Shown here one piece after another: positions 1 to 8,022 of a DNA stretch of 64,000 nucleotides. Source of the stretch: Imhoffiella purpurea (GTDB lineage Bacteria; Pseudomonadota; Gammaproteobacteria; Chromatiales; Chromatiaceae); the NCBI RefSeq assembly GCF_000585215.1, contig NZ_AONC01000012.1, forward strand, positions 41,355 through 105,354, given 5' to 3'. The stretch's first letter is position 1. Every line of letters starts with the position of its first letter. Position numbers and translations under genes: made by a program. Under the pieces are notes generated by a model. The model worked only from the letters and a program-made list of their open reading frames with translations, made no database searches and was not told where the DNA came from.

Positions 1-282
1 GAGAACGCGAGCCCCCGTTGCCGGATCGGACAGCCGCACACGTCTGAGCAGGAGTCGCGGATGCAGGCCGGACAGACTCAACCCCAGACCCTGGATGGAG
101 ACCTGATAGCCGAGTCGCGGCCCCAGGTGTCGAGACAGGACGTCGGCATAGCCGGAGACCCAGGGCTGCAGCAGATTGACCGTCCCCATCAGCAGGGCGA
201 GCATGACCAGCGCGACAGCGCCCGCTCTCAGGACGAGGGACCGGAAACGCCTGATGAGTCGATTGGGGTCAGGTCGTGGCAT
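1..282 (-). CDS. yhdP: YhdP/AsmA-like protein, N-terminal part (cut by window edge)
   Basis: Only the first 94 residues are in the window; the gene continues beyond base 1. The product starts with a short basic stretch and one membrane anchor (about residues 18-38, ending in VNLLQPW), followed by the start of an AsmA-like domain (LGYQVSIQGLGLSLSGLHP). Large YhdP proteins of this kind are inner-membrane-anchored periplasmic proteins that help move phospholipid to the outer membrane. The identification rests on topology and on the position downstream of maf and rng, the usual gammaproteobacterial order. The start is the ATG at 282; no other in-frame start fits better. Another AsmA-like family member cannot be excluded. 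Confidence 0.68.
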   Translation of the reverse strand, partial: MPRPDPNRLIRRFRSLVLRAGAVALVMLALLMGTVNLLQPWVSGYADVLSRHLGPRLGYQVSIQGLGLSLSGLHPRLLLRRVRLSDPATGARVL

Positions 283-369
283 CGAGTCGGTGAATCGGGT
301 CGGAACGAACCCATGGCTCCAGGGATGGAGACCGACCCGGGATCCGCGGAGCGAAGCGCGAGGCAGGAC

Positions 370-894
370 TCAGCCGTCGGAGCGATGGGCGCTGAGAGAA
401 GCCATCAAGGGTTCGAGTTGATCCAGTACGTGCTTGGCCTGACGCGACGAAAGAAGGCTCGGAAGCGTATCACAGAGATCCTGGATCTCCAGATAAAGAT
501 CCTCGGGATTCACGCAGCGTTCGATCCGCTCGGCACGATGCGAGCCGGCCGGACCCAGCGCCCCCAGGATCACGAAGCGCGCGAATCCCTTCGCCTTGTC
601 GAGATTGAATACCTGCGACTCGTTTCTGTCGTCCTGGTTCCGGGCCGAGCGCCGCTCGACCAGAAAGCCATCGGCGACCAGTCTTTGGAACTGATCCTCC
701 AGGTCATCGCCCAGGTTCTCATAGCGCCTCATGAGGTCGCCGAGGGTGCTGCGCCCGTCGACCATGAGCAGCAGCCGCCGCAGCCGCGCCGGCAGCTTGA
801 AGGCGCGGGTCTGGATTTCCTGCAGCCCCTTCTGGGATTTGATGAAGATTTGGCGGGGGTCGAGCGTCCCGCTGGCGACCTGGCTGGGATCCAT
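370..894 (-). CDS. Uncharacterised protein with winged-helix-like N-terminal region
   Basis: A 174-residue soluble protein of unknown function with no signal peptide or membrane segment. Residues 34-80 (LPARLRRLLLMVDGRSTL through DGFLVE) look like the small helical, winged-helix-like segment found in many proteobacterial regulatory or hypothetical proteins: a Leu-Arg-rich helix, a VDGR turn, then a helix ending in DGFLVE. The C-terminal half is mixed helical with a single Cys pair. It lies between rng and yhdP, genes that are normally adjacent, with 87 bases to yhdP, so it may be cotranscribed with the envelope genes. The start is the ATG at 894; I do not recognise an ortholog. Confidence 0.7.
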   Translation of the reverse strand: MDPSQVASGTLDPRQIFIKSQKGLQEIQTRAFKLPARLRRLLLMVDGRSTLGDLMRRYENLGDDLEDQFQRLVADGFLVERRSARNQDDRNESQVFNLDKAKGFARFVILGALGPAGSHRAERIERCVNPEDLYLEIQDLCDTLPSLLSSRQAKHVLDQLEPLMASLSAHRSDG

Positions 895-1027
895 GGGTGA
901 ATAGAGGCACCTCGTCAGGGTTGAGCCAACCCCATATAGGTAGGACCTAAAAGCGCGACAGGCAAGCCGACCGGTTCACGCGCCAGGACGATGTCGGGGC
1001 GCCGATCTCTGTGATCCGTGACGCCGG

Positions 1028-2482
1028 TCAAATCAGCACCACGTCGTATTGCTCCTGGGTATAGAGTGCCTCGGCCTGCAGCCGGATCGGACGGCCGATG
1101 AACTCCTCCAGCTCGGCGAGATGGGCGGACTCCTCGTCGAGCAGGCGGTCCACCACCTCCTGCGAGGCCAGCACCAGCAGGGTCTCGACGTCGAACTGGC
1201 GCGATTCGCGCAGGATCTCGCGGAAGATCTCGTAGCAGGTGGTCTCCGCGGTCTTGATGGATCCGCGCCCGCCGCAGCAGGGACAGGGTTCGCAGAGCAC
1301 GTGCTCGAGCGACTCGCGGGTGCGCTTGCGGGTCATCTCGACCAGGCCCAGGGAGGAGACCTCGGTGATGTGGGTCTTGGCATGATCGCGGGCGAGACAC
1401 TTCTCGAGCGCGCGCAGCACCTGGCGCTTGTGCTCCTCCTCGGTCATGTCGATGAAATCGATGATGATGATGCCGCCGAGATTGCGCAGACGCAGCTGAC
1501 GGCAGATGGCCTGGGCCGCCTCCAGGTTGGTCTTGAAGATGGTCTCCTCGAGATTGCGGTGACCGACGAAGGCGCCCGTGTTGACGTCGATGGTGGTCAT
1601 GGCCTCGGTCTGGTCGATCACCAGATGGCCGCCGGACTTGAGACTCACCTTGCGCTGCAGGGCCTTCTTGATCTCCTCCTCGACGCCGTAGAGGTCGAAC
1701 AGCGGGCGCTCGCCCTGGTAGTACTCGATGCGGTCCTGGATCTCGGGGATGTACTTGGTCGCGAAGGGCAGCGCCTTGTCGACCATGGCCCGCGAATCGA
1801 TGCGGATACGCTCCACCTCCGGGGTGACCAGATCGCGCAGCGCCCGCAGCGCCAGCGGCAGGTCGTCGTGGATGAGCCCGATCTGGCTGGCATGGCCGCA
1901 GCGCTCCTTCACCCCGCGCCACAGCTTGGCCAGGAAGGCCATGTCCTTGAGCAGCGCCTCCTCGCCGACGCCCTCGGCCGCGGTGCGGGCGATGAAGCCG
2001 CCGTCGCCCTCGTGCACCTCGACATAGCGCTGGAGGATCTCGCGCAGACGCCGGCGCTCCTCCTCGTCCTCGATCTTCTGCGACACCCCGGTACTGGCCA
2101 GGGCCGGCATGCACACCAGATAGCGCGAGGCGATCGAGATGTTGGTGGTGAGCCGCGCACCCTTGGTGCCGAGCGGATCCTTGACCACCTGGACCACGAT
2201 CATGTCGCCCTCGTGGACCAGCTCGTGGATCTGATCGCCGCGCGGCTCGCCCTGGGGACCGATGATGTCCGAGGCGTGGAGAAAGGCCGCGCGCTCCAGA
2301 CCGATGTCGACGAAGGCGGCCTGCATGCCGGGCAGGACCCGGCAGACCTTGCCCTTGTAGATGCTGCCCACCAGACCGCAACGCTCGGCGCGCTCGATGA
2401 TGATCTCTTGCACCACGCCGTTCTCGACGACGGCGACCCGGGTCTCGGGCGGTGTGACGTTGATGAGGATCTCTTCGCTCAC
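1028..2482 (-). CDS. rng: Ribonuclease G
   Basis: A 484-residue endoribonuclease of the RNase E/G family, the size of E. coli RNase G, lacking the long C-terminal degradosome scaffold of RNase E. It matures the 5' end of 16S rRNA and cleaves some mRNAs in the cytoplasm. Residues about 38-120 form the S1 RNA-binding domain (GSIYKGKV, FVDIG). The DNase I-like catalytic part has Asp299 (TIDVNTGAF) and Asp342/Asp345 (IDFIDM), the Mg2+ ligands of the family. A Cys cluster at 397-403 (CEPCPCC) corresponds to the zinc link that holds the dimer. maf lies directly upstream on the same strand, the common gammaproteobacterial order. Confidence 0.96.
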   Translation of the reverse strand: MSEEILINVTPPETRVAVVENGVVQEIIIERAERCGLVGSIYKGKVCRVLPGMQAAFVDIGLERAAFLHASDIIGPQGEPRGDQIHELVHEGDMIVVQVVKDPLGTKGARLTTNISIASRYLVCMPALASTGVSQKIEDEEERRRLREILQRYVEVHEGDGGFIARTAAEGVGEEALLKDMAFLAKLWRGVKERCGHASQIGLIHDDLPLALRALRDLVTPEVERIRIDSRAMVDKALPFATKYIPEIQDRIEYYQGERPLFDLYGVEEEIKKALQRKVSLKSGGHLVIDQTEAMTTIDVNTGAFVGHRNLEETIFKTNLEAAQAICRQLRLRNLGGIIIIDFIDMTEEEHKRQVLRALEKCLARDHAKTHITEVSSLGLVEMTRKRTRESLEHVLCEPCPCCGGRGSIKTAETTCYEIFREILRESRQFDVETLLVLASQEVVDRLLDEESAHLAELEEFIGRPIRLQAEALYTQEQYDVVLI

Positions 2483-2550
2483 GGGGTCTTGGTCTCAGTG
2501 GTTTTTTATCGTTTCTTCATAGAGGCTGGCCCAGCGGCGAGAGAAGCGCG

Positions 2551-3144
2551 TCAGATCGGCCGGATCCCGGCCCGTCGCAACAGTTGTCCCGTCTCGAACA
2601 GGGGCAGCCCCATCACGCCCGAGTAGCTGCCCTCGATCGCCTCGACGAAGAGCGCGCCGCGGCCCTGTATGCCGTAGCCGCCGGCCTTGTCGGCGGGCTC
2701 GCCGGTCTCCCAGTAGCGACGCGCCTCCCCGTCCTCGATCGGACGAAATCGCACCCGGCTCTCGCTGAGCGCGACCTCCAGGTCCCGGCCCGTCATCAGC
2801 GCGACGGCCGTGAGCACCCGATGGGTTCGGCCGGACAGCGCGGCGAGCATGCCGAGCGCCTCGCCCCGATCGCGCGGCTTGCCCAGGACCCGATCGCCCA
2901 GCACCACGGCCGTGTCCGCCGCCAGGACCGGCAGCGAATCGTCGGCACCCAGGCGCGCGCGTCCCGCCCTGGCCTTGTCGGCGGCGACCCGCCGCACATA
3001 GTCCTCGGGAGCTTCCCCGGGACGGCCCGTCTCGTCCGTCTCGACCGCGAGATGAGCGAAGCGCACGCCGACCTGGGTCAGCAGCTCGGCCCTGCGCGGC
3101 GAATTCGAGGCCAAATAAATGTGCGGCCGCCCATCCATGCTCAT
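2551..3144 (-). CDS. maf: Maf-like nucleoside triphosphate pyrophosphatase
   Basis: A 197-residue cytoplasmic house-cleaning pyrophosphatase of the Maf/YhdE family, which hydrolyses non-canonical or dTTP/UTP-type nucleotides to monophosphates and PPi. Visible signatures are the N-terminal LASNSPRR (phosphate-binding SxRR), [10 protein letters not shown], the acidic [17 protein letters not shown] motif and [26 protein letters not shown] near the C-terminus. YhdE-type (dTTP/UTP) specificity is suggested by the position beside rng, but the sequence alone does not separate it from YceF-type enzymes. The start ATG at 3144 gives MSMDGRP; a second ATG two codons in is possible. Confidence 0.95.
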   Translation of the reverse strand: MSMDGRPHIYLASNSPRRAELLTQVGVRFAHLAVETDETGRPGEAPEDYVRRVAADKARAGRARLGADDSLPVLAADTAVVLGDRVLGKPRDRGEALGMLAALSGRTHRVLTAVALMTGRDLEVALSESRVRFRPIEDGEARRYWETGEPADKAGGYGIQGRGALFVEAIEGSYSGVMGLPLFETGQLLRRAGIRPI

Positions 3145-3274
3145 GCGCAGTGGCTCCGCCCGCTATGATCGGATGTCTTCACGCGCTCCATCCAGGATGT
3201 CGTCGAAGCAAGCGGCGGGCCGGGACCGCCCCGGAATCCGCATGCGTTTCAAGTCAGTACCGACCGCGGCTATT

Positions 3275-3748
3275 TCAACCGCCACGGTGATACGGGTGGC
3301 CCTGCATGAGGGTCCAGGCACGATAGATCTGCTCGGCCAGAATCACCCTCACCAGCGGATGGGGAAAGGTCATCGCCGACAGCGACCAGCGCTGCTCGGC
3401 GCGCTCGAGACAGTCCCGGGCAAGACCGTCGGCCCCTCCGACCACCAGTGCCCGATCGCAGCCGGAGGCGAGCCAATTGCCGAGATGGCCCGATAGCTGC
3501 TCCGTGCTCCAATCCTGTCCGCGCTCGTCCAGCACGGTGATCGCGGCCCCCTTGGGGACCGCCTTGAGGATGCGCCGCCCCTCTTCCTCGCGCGCCTGAT
3601 TCGCGGATGTGGAACGTCCGCGACGCAAGGGATCGATCTCGATGAGGTTCAGCGAGCACTCGCGCGGCAGGCGCTTGGCATATTCCGCGTAGCCCTCCTC
3701 CACCCAGCCGGGCATGCGTCGACCGACGCAGATGAGATGGATTCGCAT
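3275..3748 (-). CDS. rlmH: 23S rRNA pseudouridine1915 N3-methyltransferase RlmH
   Basis: A 157-residue SPOUT methyltransferase that methylates pseudouridine 1915 of 23S rRNA on the assembled ribosome. The start is set at the ATG at 3748 because the product then begins MRIHLICVGRRMP, matching the family; an upstream in-frame start would add 13 unrelated residues. The SAM-binding knot motifs VVGGADGL and the conserved tail (FPHPLVRVILAEQIYRAW, then HPYHRGG) are intact. In many relatives nadD and rsfS precede rlmH; here the gene is divergent from tatA instead, while the downstream link to maf and rng is kept. Confidence 0.96.
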   Translation of the reverse strand: MRIHLICVGRRMPGWVEEGYAEYAKRLPRECSLNLIEIDPLRRGRSTSANQAREEEGRRILKAVPKGAAITVLDERGQDWSTEQLSGHLGNWLASGCDRALVVGGADGLARDCLERAEQRWSLSAMTFPHPLVRVILAEQIYRAWTLMQGHPYHRGG

Positions 3749-3996
3749 GAAAAATACGTCTTGCCGCCGACAAAGGCATGTCATCATCGCCTATATGGCC
3801 ATCCGGCGTAAATCCGCAAAACCTCCGCTTCCGAGACGGCTCGGCTTTCGGTTATGATTTCGAGGATCGACCATCCGGGCGGAAGACTGAGCGCCCGAAG
3901 CGGCGAGCCGCCGGACAACCAAGCCGGCGTGGGCGGTCGTCGCGAACGAACGAGAGACCATCAGGCGCGCGATCTGCGCGGCGGAGACATTGACGC

Positions 3997-4245
3997 ATGG
4001 GAATCGGCGGCATCAGCATCTGGCAACTTCTGATCGTTCTGGTCATCGTTCTGCTGTTGTTCGGGACCAAGCGCCTCAAGAACGTCGGCTCGGACCTCGG
4101 GGACGCCATCAAGGGCTTCCGCCGCTCGCTCTCGAGCACTGACGAGGAGGAGACGCCGAACGTCTCCGATCCGAGCGCGTCCAAGCGAACCGCCGAGCGG
4201 ACGAGCTCCAACCCGCCGCCCGACCGCGACTCCGAGCGTGCCTGA
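3997..4245 (+). CDS. tatA: Sec-independent translocase subunit TatA
   Basis: An 82-residue pore-forming subunit of the twin-arginine translocase, which exports folded proteins across the inner membrane. Residues 1-20 ([20 protein letters not shown]) are the single N-in membrane helix. [20 protein letters not shown] is the hinge and amphipathic helix with the invariant FGTK and DLG. The acidic, disordered tail is normal. tatB follows after 49 bases in the same direction, so the two are probably cotranscribed; the gene is divergent from rlmH with a 248-base shared upstream region. Confidence 0.95.
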   Translation: MGIGGISIWQLLIVLVIVLLLFGTKRLKNVGSDLGDAIKGFRRSLSSTDEEETPNVSDPSASKRTAERTSSNPPPDRDSERA

Positions 4246-4294
4246 ACCCTTCTCGAACCCCGTCCCCTCATGAAACCTAGGTTGACGATACCCC

Positions 4295-4618
4295 ATGTTC
4301 GACGTCGGCTTCACTGAACTGCTGCTGATCGGCGTGGTCGCGCTCGTGGTGCTGGGCCCCGAGCGCCTGCCCCGGGTGGCCCGCGTGGCCGGCATGTGGG
4401 TCGGCAAGGCACGCCGCACCCTGTCCTCGGTCAAGCAGGAGATCGATCGCGAACTCAAGGCCGAGGAGCTCAACCGCATCCTCGACCGGCAGTCCAGAAT
4501 CGACCCGCTCGAAACCATTCTCGAGGAGCCCGCGAAGACGCCGACCCCGGAGTCTCGCCCGCCCGAGAAGACCACCAATTCGACTGCCACCAAGCCGGAT
4601 CAGCCAGCGCGCGACTGA
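4295..4618 (+). CDS. tatB: Sec-independent translocase subunit TatB
   Basis: A 107-residue TatB, the subunit that receives twin-arginine precursors together with TatC. The N-terminus MFDVGFTELLLIGVVALVVLG is the membrane helix with the Glu that distinguishes TatB from TatA. GPERLPRVARVAG is the conserved hinge, followed by a long amphipathic, charged helix (about residues 30-75) and a disordered Pro/Lys tail. The protein is shorter than E. coli TatB (171 residues) but within the family range. tatC is not the next gene: an NhaD-like carrier follows 43 bases later. Confidence 0.94.
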   Translation: MFDVGFTELLLIGVVALVVLGPERLPRVARVAGMWVGKARRTLSSVKQEIDRELKAEELNRILDRQSRIDPLETILEEPAKTPTPESRPPEKTTNSTATKPDQPARD

Positions 4619-4661
4619 AGGCCCAAGGACAGCCAACCTTGCGCCGCCGCGACCTCCTCGA

Positions 4662-6179
4662 TTGTCGGACGGCGAGATATTCCATCCGACCATTCCTCAA
4701 CGACGAGGTCCAACCTTGAATCCCTTGCCCAATCCCAGTTCCGCGAATCCGGACGCCAAGCATTCCAGCCTGCCCTGGCGCCGATCGATCGTCGCCCTCT
4801 TCATGCTGGTCGCGCTCGCCATGCCGTTGCTGCTCTACGCGGCCCCGGTCGGAAACCCGATCAGCATCCTCGGCATCCGCATCGAATTCATCCTCTTCGC
4901 CCTGACCCTGCTGGGCGTCGCCTTCTTCCACAATCACACGCTCCTGGTGGCGCTCGCCGGACTCTCGGCCATCACCGCCTACAAGTGGCACATCGCCGGG
5001 TTCGAACAGGGCCTGGGGCTCGATGGGCTGCTGCATCATCTGGGTCACGAGTGGGTCATCCTGACCAACCTGCTGGGCCTGCTGCTGGGATTCGCGCTGC
5101 TGGCGCGCCACTTCGAGGACAGCGGCGTGCCGGACGCCCTGCCGCGCTTCCTGCCGCAGGGGGCGTTCGGGGCCTTCACCCTGCTGTGCCTCATCTTCGT
5201 GATGTCGGCCTTCCTCGACAACATCGCCGCCGCCCTGATCGGCGGGACCATCGCCGCCAGCGTCTACAAGTACAAGGTCCACATCGGCTATCTGGCCGCC
5301 ATCGTCGCCGCCTCCAACGCCGGCGGAGCGGGCAGCGTCGTCGGCGACACCACGACCACCATGATGTGGATCTCCGGCGTCGCCCCGTATCAGGTCCTGC
5401 ACGCCTTCATCGCCGCCGGCGCGGCCCTCCTGCTGTTCGGCATCCCGGCCTCGATCCAGCAGAGCCGAACCGCGCCCATCGTCCGCGACACCTCCACCGA
5501 GGTGCGCATCGATTGGGACCGACTCTGGATCGTCGGCGGCATCCTGGCCGCGGCCGTCGCCACCAACGTGATCGTGAACTGGGCCTTCAAGGACATCGCC
5601 GAGAGCTTCCCCTTCCTCGGCGTCGCGGTCTGGGTCGCCATCCTCGCCGCCATGCGGGTGCGTCAGCCCGAATGGGGCCTGTTGCCTGAGGCCCTCAAGG
5701 GCAGCCTCTTCCTGCTGTCGCTGGTCTTCTGCGCCTCGCTGATGCCGGTCGAGGAGTTGCCCGAGGCATCCTGGTTCTCGGCCATGATCCTGGGCTTCGT
5801 CTCCGCAGTGTTCGACAACATCCCGCTGACGGCCCTGGCCATCCAGCAGGGCGGATTCGACTGGGGCGTCCTGGCCTTCGCGGTCGGCTTCGGCGGCTCC
5901 ATGGTATGGTTCGGCAGCTCCGCCGGCGTGGCGCTCTCCAATATGTATCCTCAGGCGAAGTCCGTGGGCGCCTGGCTGCGCAACGGCTGGCATATCCCGA
6001 TCGGCTATGTGGCCGGCTTCGCGCTGCTGATGCTGACGCTCGGCTGGCATCCGGAACCACCGCATCATGCCAGCGACGAGGCCAGCGCCTCGGCCGACCA
6101 CCCGGCCTCGCTGACGGCCCCCGAACCCCAGGCACAGCTCGCCTTCCACGCCCCGAACGGGCAGGAGTCGTTCCAATGA
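4662..6179 (+). CDS. NhaD/ArsB-superfamily ion transporter
   Basis: An integral inner-membrane carrier of the ion-transporter superfamily (citrate/NhaD/ArsB fold), up to 505 residues with about 11-12 hydrophobic segments. The two halves carry matching motifs, FVMSAFLDNIAAALIGG near residue 185 and FVSAVFDNIPLTALAIQQ near residue 380, the Asp-Asn pairs of the inverted-repeat core. VVGDTTTTMMWISG resembles the NhaD signature, which favours a Na+/H+ antiporter over an anion carrier. The start is uncertain: the ATG at 4662 adds a polar stretch of about 40 residues, and a later start is possible. The stop overlaps the next gene's ATG (ATGA), so translation is coupled to the stress protein. Confidence 0.82.
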   Translation: MSDGEIFHPTIPQRRGPTLNPLPNPSSANPDAKHSSLPWRRSIVALFMLVALAMPLLLYAAPVGNPISILGIRIEFILFALTLLGVAFFHNHTLLVALAGLSAITAYKWHIAGFEQGLGLDGLLHHLGHEWVILTNLLGLLLGFALLARHFEDSGVPDALPRFLPQGAFGAFTLLCLIFVMSAFLDNIAAALIGGTIAASVYKYKVHIGYLAAIVAASNAGGAGSVVGDTTTTMMWISGVAPYQVLHAFIAAGAALLLFGIPASIQQSRTAPIVRDTSTEVRIDWDRLWIVGGILAAAVATNVIVNWAFKDIAESFPFLGVAVWVAILAAMRVRQPEWGLLPEALKGSLFLLSLVFCASLMPVEELPEASWFSAMILGFVSAVFDNIPLTALAIQQGGFDWGVLAFAVGFGGSMVWFGSSAGVALSNMYPQAKSVGAWLRNGWHIPIGYVAGFALLMLTLGWHPEPPHHASDEASASADHPASLTAPEPQAQLAFHAPNGQESFQ

Positions 6180-6601
6180 TCAAGTTTCTGGTCCCGGTCG
6201 ATGGCTCGGAATTCGCGGATCGCGCCGTTCAGCACCTGATCAAGCTGGCCCAATGCCAGCAGCCGGCGGAGATCCATCTGCTCAACGTGCGCAGTCCGGT
6301 CGACGCCTGGGAGGTCAAGCGCTTCCTCAGGGCGGAGGAGATCGCCAAGGCCCAGCAGAGCGAGGGCGAGAGCGACATGCAGTCGGCCCGAGACCTGCTC
6401 GATCGGGCACAGATGCCCTACACCCCCCATATCATGGTCGGTCCGGTCGCTCAGACCATCGCCCAGCTCGCCAAGGATCTGAACTGCGACGCCATCGTGA
6501 TGGGCACCCACGGCCGGGGCGAACTGGCGAACCTGGTCATGGGATCCATCGCCGCCAAGGTCATCCATCTGGTGAAGATCCCGGTCACCCTGGTCAAGTG
6601 A
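6176..6601 (+). CDS. Universal stress protein, UspA family
   Basis: A 141-residue single Usp domain protein beginning MIKFLVPVDGSEFAD, the family's first strand and nucleotide loop. The C-terminal motif GTHGRGELANLVMGSIA fits the G-2x-G-9x-G-S ATP-binding pattern, so it is likely an ATP-binding Usp (MJ0577 type) rather than a UspA-type non-binder. The start is the ATG at 6176, which overlaps the carrier's TGA by four bases; this tight coupling suggests that the protein senses nucleotide or stress state for the transporter. That role is inference. A GC hairpin (6619-6643) follows but has no T-run. Confidence 0.93.
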   Translation: MIKFLVPVDGSEFADRAVQHLIKLAQCQQPAEIHLLNVRSPVDAWEVKRFLRAEEIAKAQQSEGESDMQSARDLLDRAQMPYTPHIMVGPVAQTIAQLAKDLNCDAIVMGTHGRGELANLVMGSIAAKVIHLVKIPVTLVK

Positions 6602-6827
6602 TCGAACCTTAGGATCCGGCCGCGGTCGAAAGATGGCCGCGGCGCCCAGCGCGGGGACGGCGAATCGCGCGCCCCGAACGCAGACCCGCGTCCACGCCCC
6701 TCGGCCCGCGTGGCTCGCGACATAACCATAAGAAGGCTCACGAGGAACGGACCCGTACCTCCATTGAGGCACTGGCTCACCCGCCCCCATTTCGAGGGGC
6801 ATCAACGGCAATGCACCCATCCGTCAG

Positions 6828-8009
6828 ATGTTGCGACGACTCTTACCCCTCCTGATCCTGCTCGCCGGATTCGGGACCTTCTTCATCCTCAAGGAAACCC
6901 GTCCGACGCCTCGGCCGGTCGAGCCCAAGGAGCGGGTCTGGCGCGTCCAGACCCAGCCGGTCGCCCCAGCCGACCACCAGCCGCTGCTGTCGCTGTTCGG
7001 GCGGGTCGAGGCCCCGGACCGTATCCGCGCCTCGGCGCCCGTCGAGGGACGCCTGATGGAGGTTCCGGTGCGCGACGGCGAGCGCGTCGCGGCCGGCGCC
7101 CTGATCGCCCGGCTCGATCCGCGCGATCTGCAGCCCAGACTGCTCAAGGCCCGCGCCGAGCTGAAGAAGGAGCGTCTGCGCCAGACCCACGACCGCGAGG
7201 CGCTGGACCAGGAACGCGAGCTGCTGCGTCTGGCCGAGGCCGCCCTGGGGCGTGCCGAGCGAGTACAGTCGAAACAGCTGGGCTCGGTCTCGAGCGTCGA
7301 CGAGGCGCGCGAGTCGCTCGCCCGGGCGCGCCTGTCCGTGACCCTGCGCGAGCAGTCCATCGCCGAGCAGCCCGCTCGGATCGCCATCCTGGAGGCCGCG
7401 CTGGCCGAGGCCGAGCGCGACGCCGCGCGCGGCGAGATCCGCGCCCCCTTCCCCGCCCGCATTGGCGTGGTCGAGGCCGCCCCCGGGGATCAGCTCAAGG
7501 CCAACCAGGCCATCCTCACCCTCTATCCGCTCGACGGGCTCTACGTCCGCGCCAAGGTGCCCGGCGCCTACGGACCCGAGCTGCGCCAGGCGCTCGCCGA
7601 GGGTGCCCGACTGGAGGCCCGGGGCGAGCAGGCCGGACGCCGGGTCGCCGCCGTGCTGGAGCGCATCTCGGGCGAGGCCGACGCCCGCGGGGTCGACGCC
7701 CTGCTGCGGCTCGCCCCGGAGACCGAGCTTCCGCTCGGCGCCTTCGTCGAGCTGCAGCTGCAGCGCCCGGTCGCGCCCGGCACCATCGCCGTCCCCTTCG
7801 CCGCCCTGCACGGCGGCGACCGGCTCTTTCTCGTCGAGGACGAGCGGCTGCATGGGGTCCGGGTCGAGCGCGTCGGCGAACTGGACGACCGCGGCGGTGC
7901 CAGCGGCCTCCAGGTGGTGCGCGCACCCGATCTGCCCGCGGACGCCGAGGTGATGGTCACCCACCTGCCCAACGCAGTCGAGGGGCTCAAGGTGGAGTCG
8001 ATCCAGTGA
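6828..8009 (+). CDS. RND efflux periplasmic adaptor (membrane fusion protein)
   Basis: A 393-residue HlyD/AcrA-type adaptor linking an RND pump to an outer-membrane channel. It has an N-terminal membrane anchor (LLPLLILLAGFGTFFIL), a lipoyl half-motif (GRVEAPDRIRASAPVEGRL), a long coiled-coil hairpin (about residues 105-190, rich in Ala, Glu, Arg and Leu), the second lipoyl half (IRAPFPARIGVVEAAPGDQ) and a beta-barrel region. There is no lipobox, so it is anchored by the uncleaved helix. The permease gene begins 13 bases downstream. No TolC-like gene is adjacent, so the pump probably uses a channel encoded elsewhere. Confidence 0.93.
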   Translation: MLRRLLPLLILLAGFGTFFILKETRPTPRPVEPKERVWRVQTQPVAPADHQPLLSLFGRVEAPDRIRASAPVEGRLMEVPVRDGERVAAGALIARLDPRDLQPRLLKARAELKKERLRQTHDREALDQERELLRLAEAALGRAERVQSKQLGSVSSVDEARESLARARLSVTLREQSIAEQPARIAILEAALAEAERDAARGEIRAPFPARIGVVEAAPGDQLKANQAILTLYPLDGLYVRAKVPGAYGPELRQALAEGARLEARGEQAGRRVAAVLERISGEADARGVDALLRLAPETELPLGAFVELQLQRPVAPGTIAVPFAALHGGDRLFLVEDERLHGVRVERVGELDDRGGASGLQVVRAPDLPADAEVMVTHLPNAVEGLKVESIQ

Positions 8010-8022
8010 CGGAGCGCCTGCA

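Noticed and set aside
4470..6176. 568-codon minus-strand frame opposite tatB and the NhaD-like carrier
   Set aside because: Composition bias only (Gly/Gln/Asp/Glu/Arg); the opposite strand encodes membrane helices and conserved motifs.
6619..6643. Terminator after the universal stress protein
   Set aside because: A 7-bp GC hairpin with an 11-base loop but no T-run; too weak to call as a terminator.
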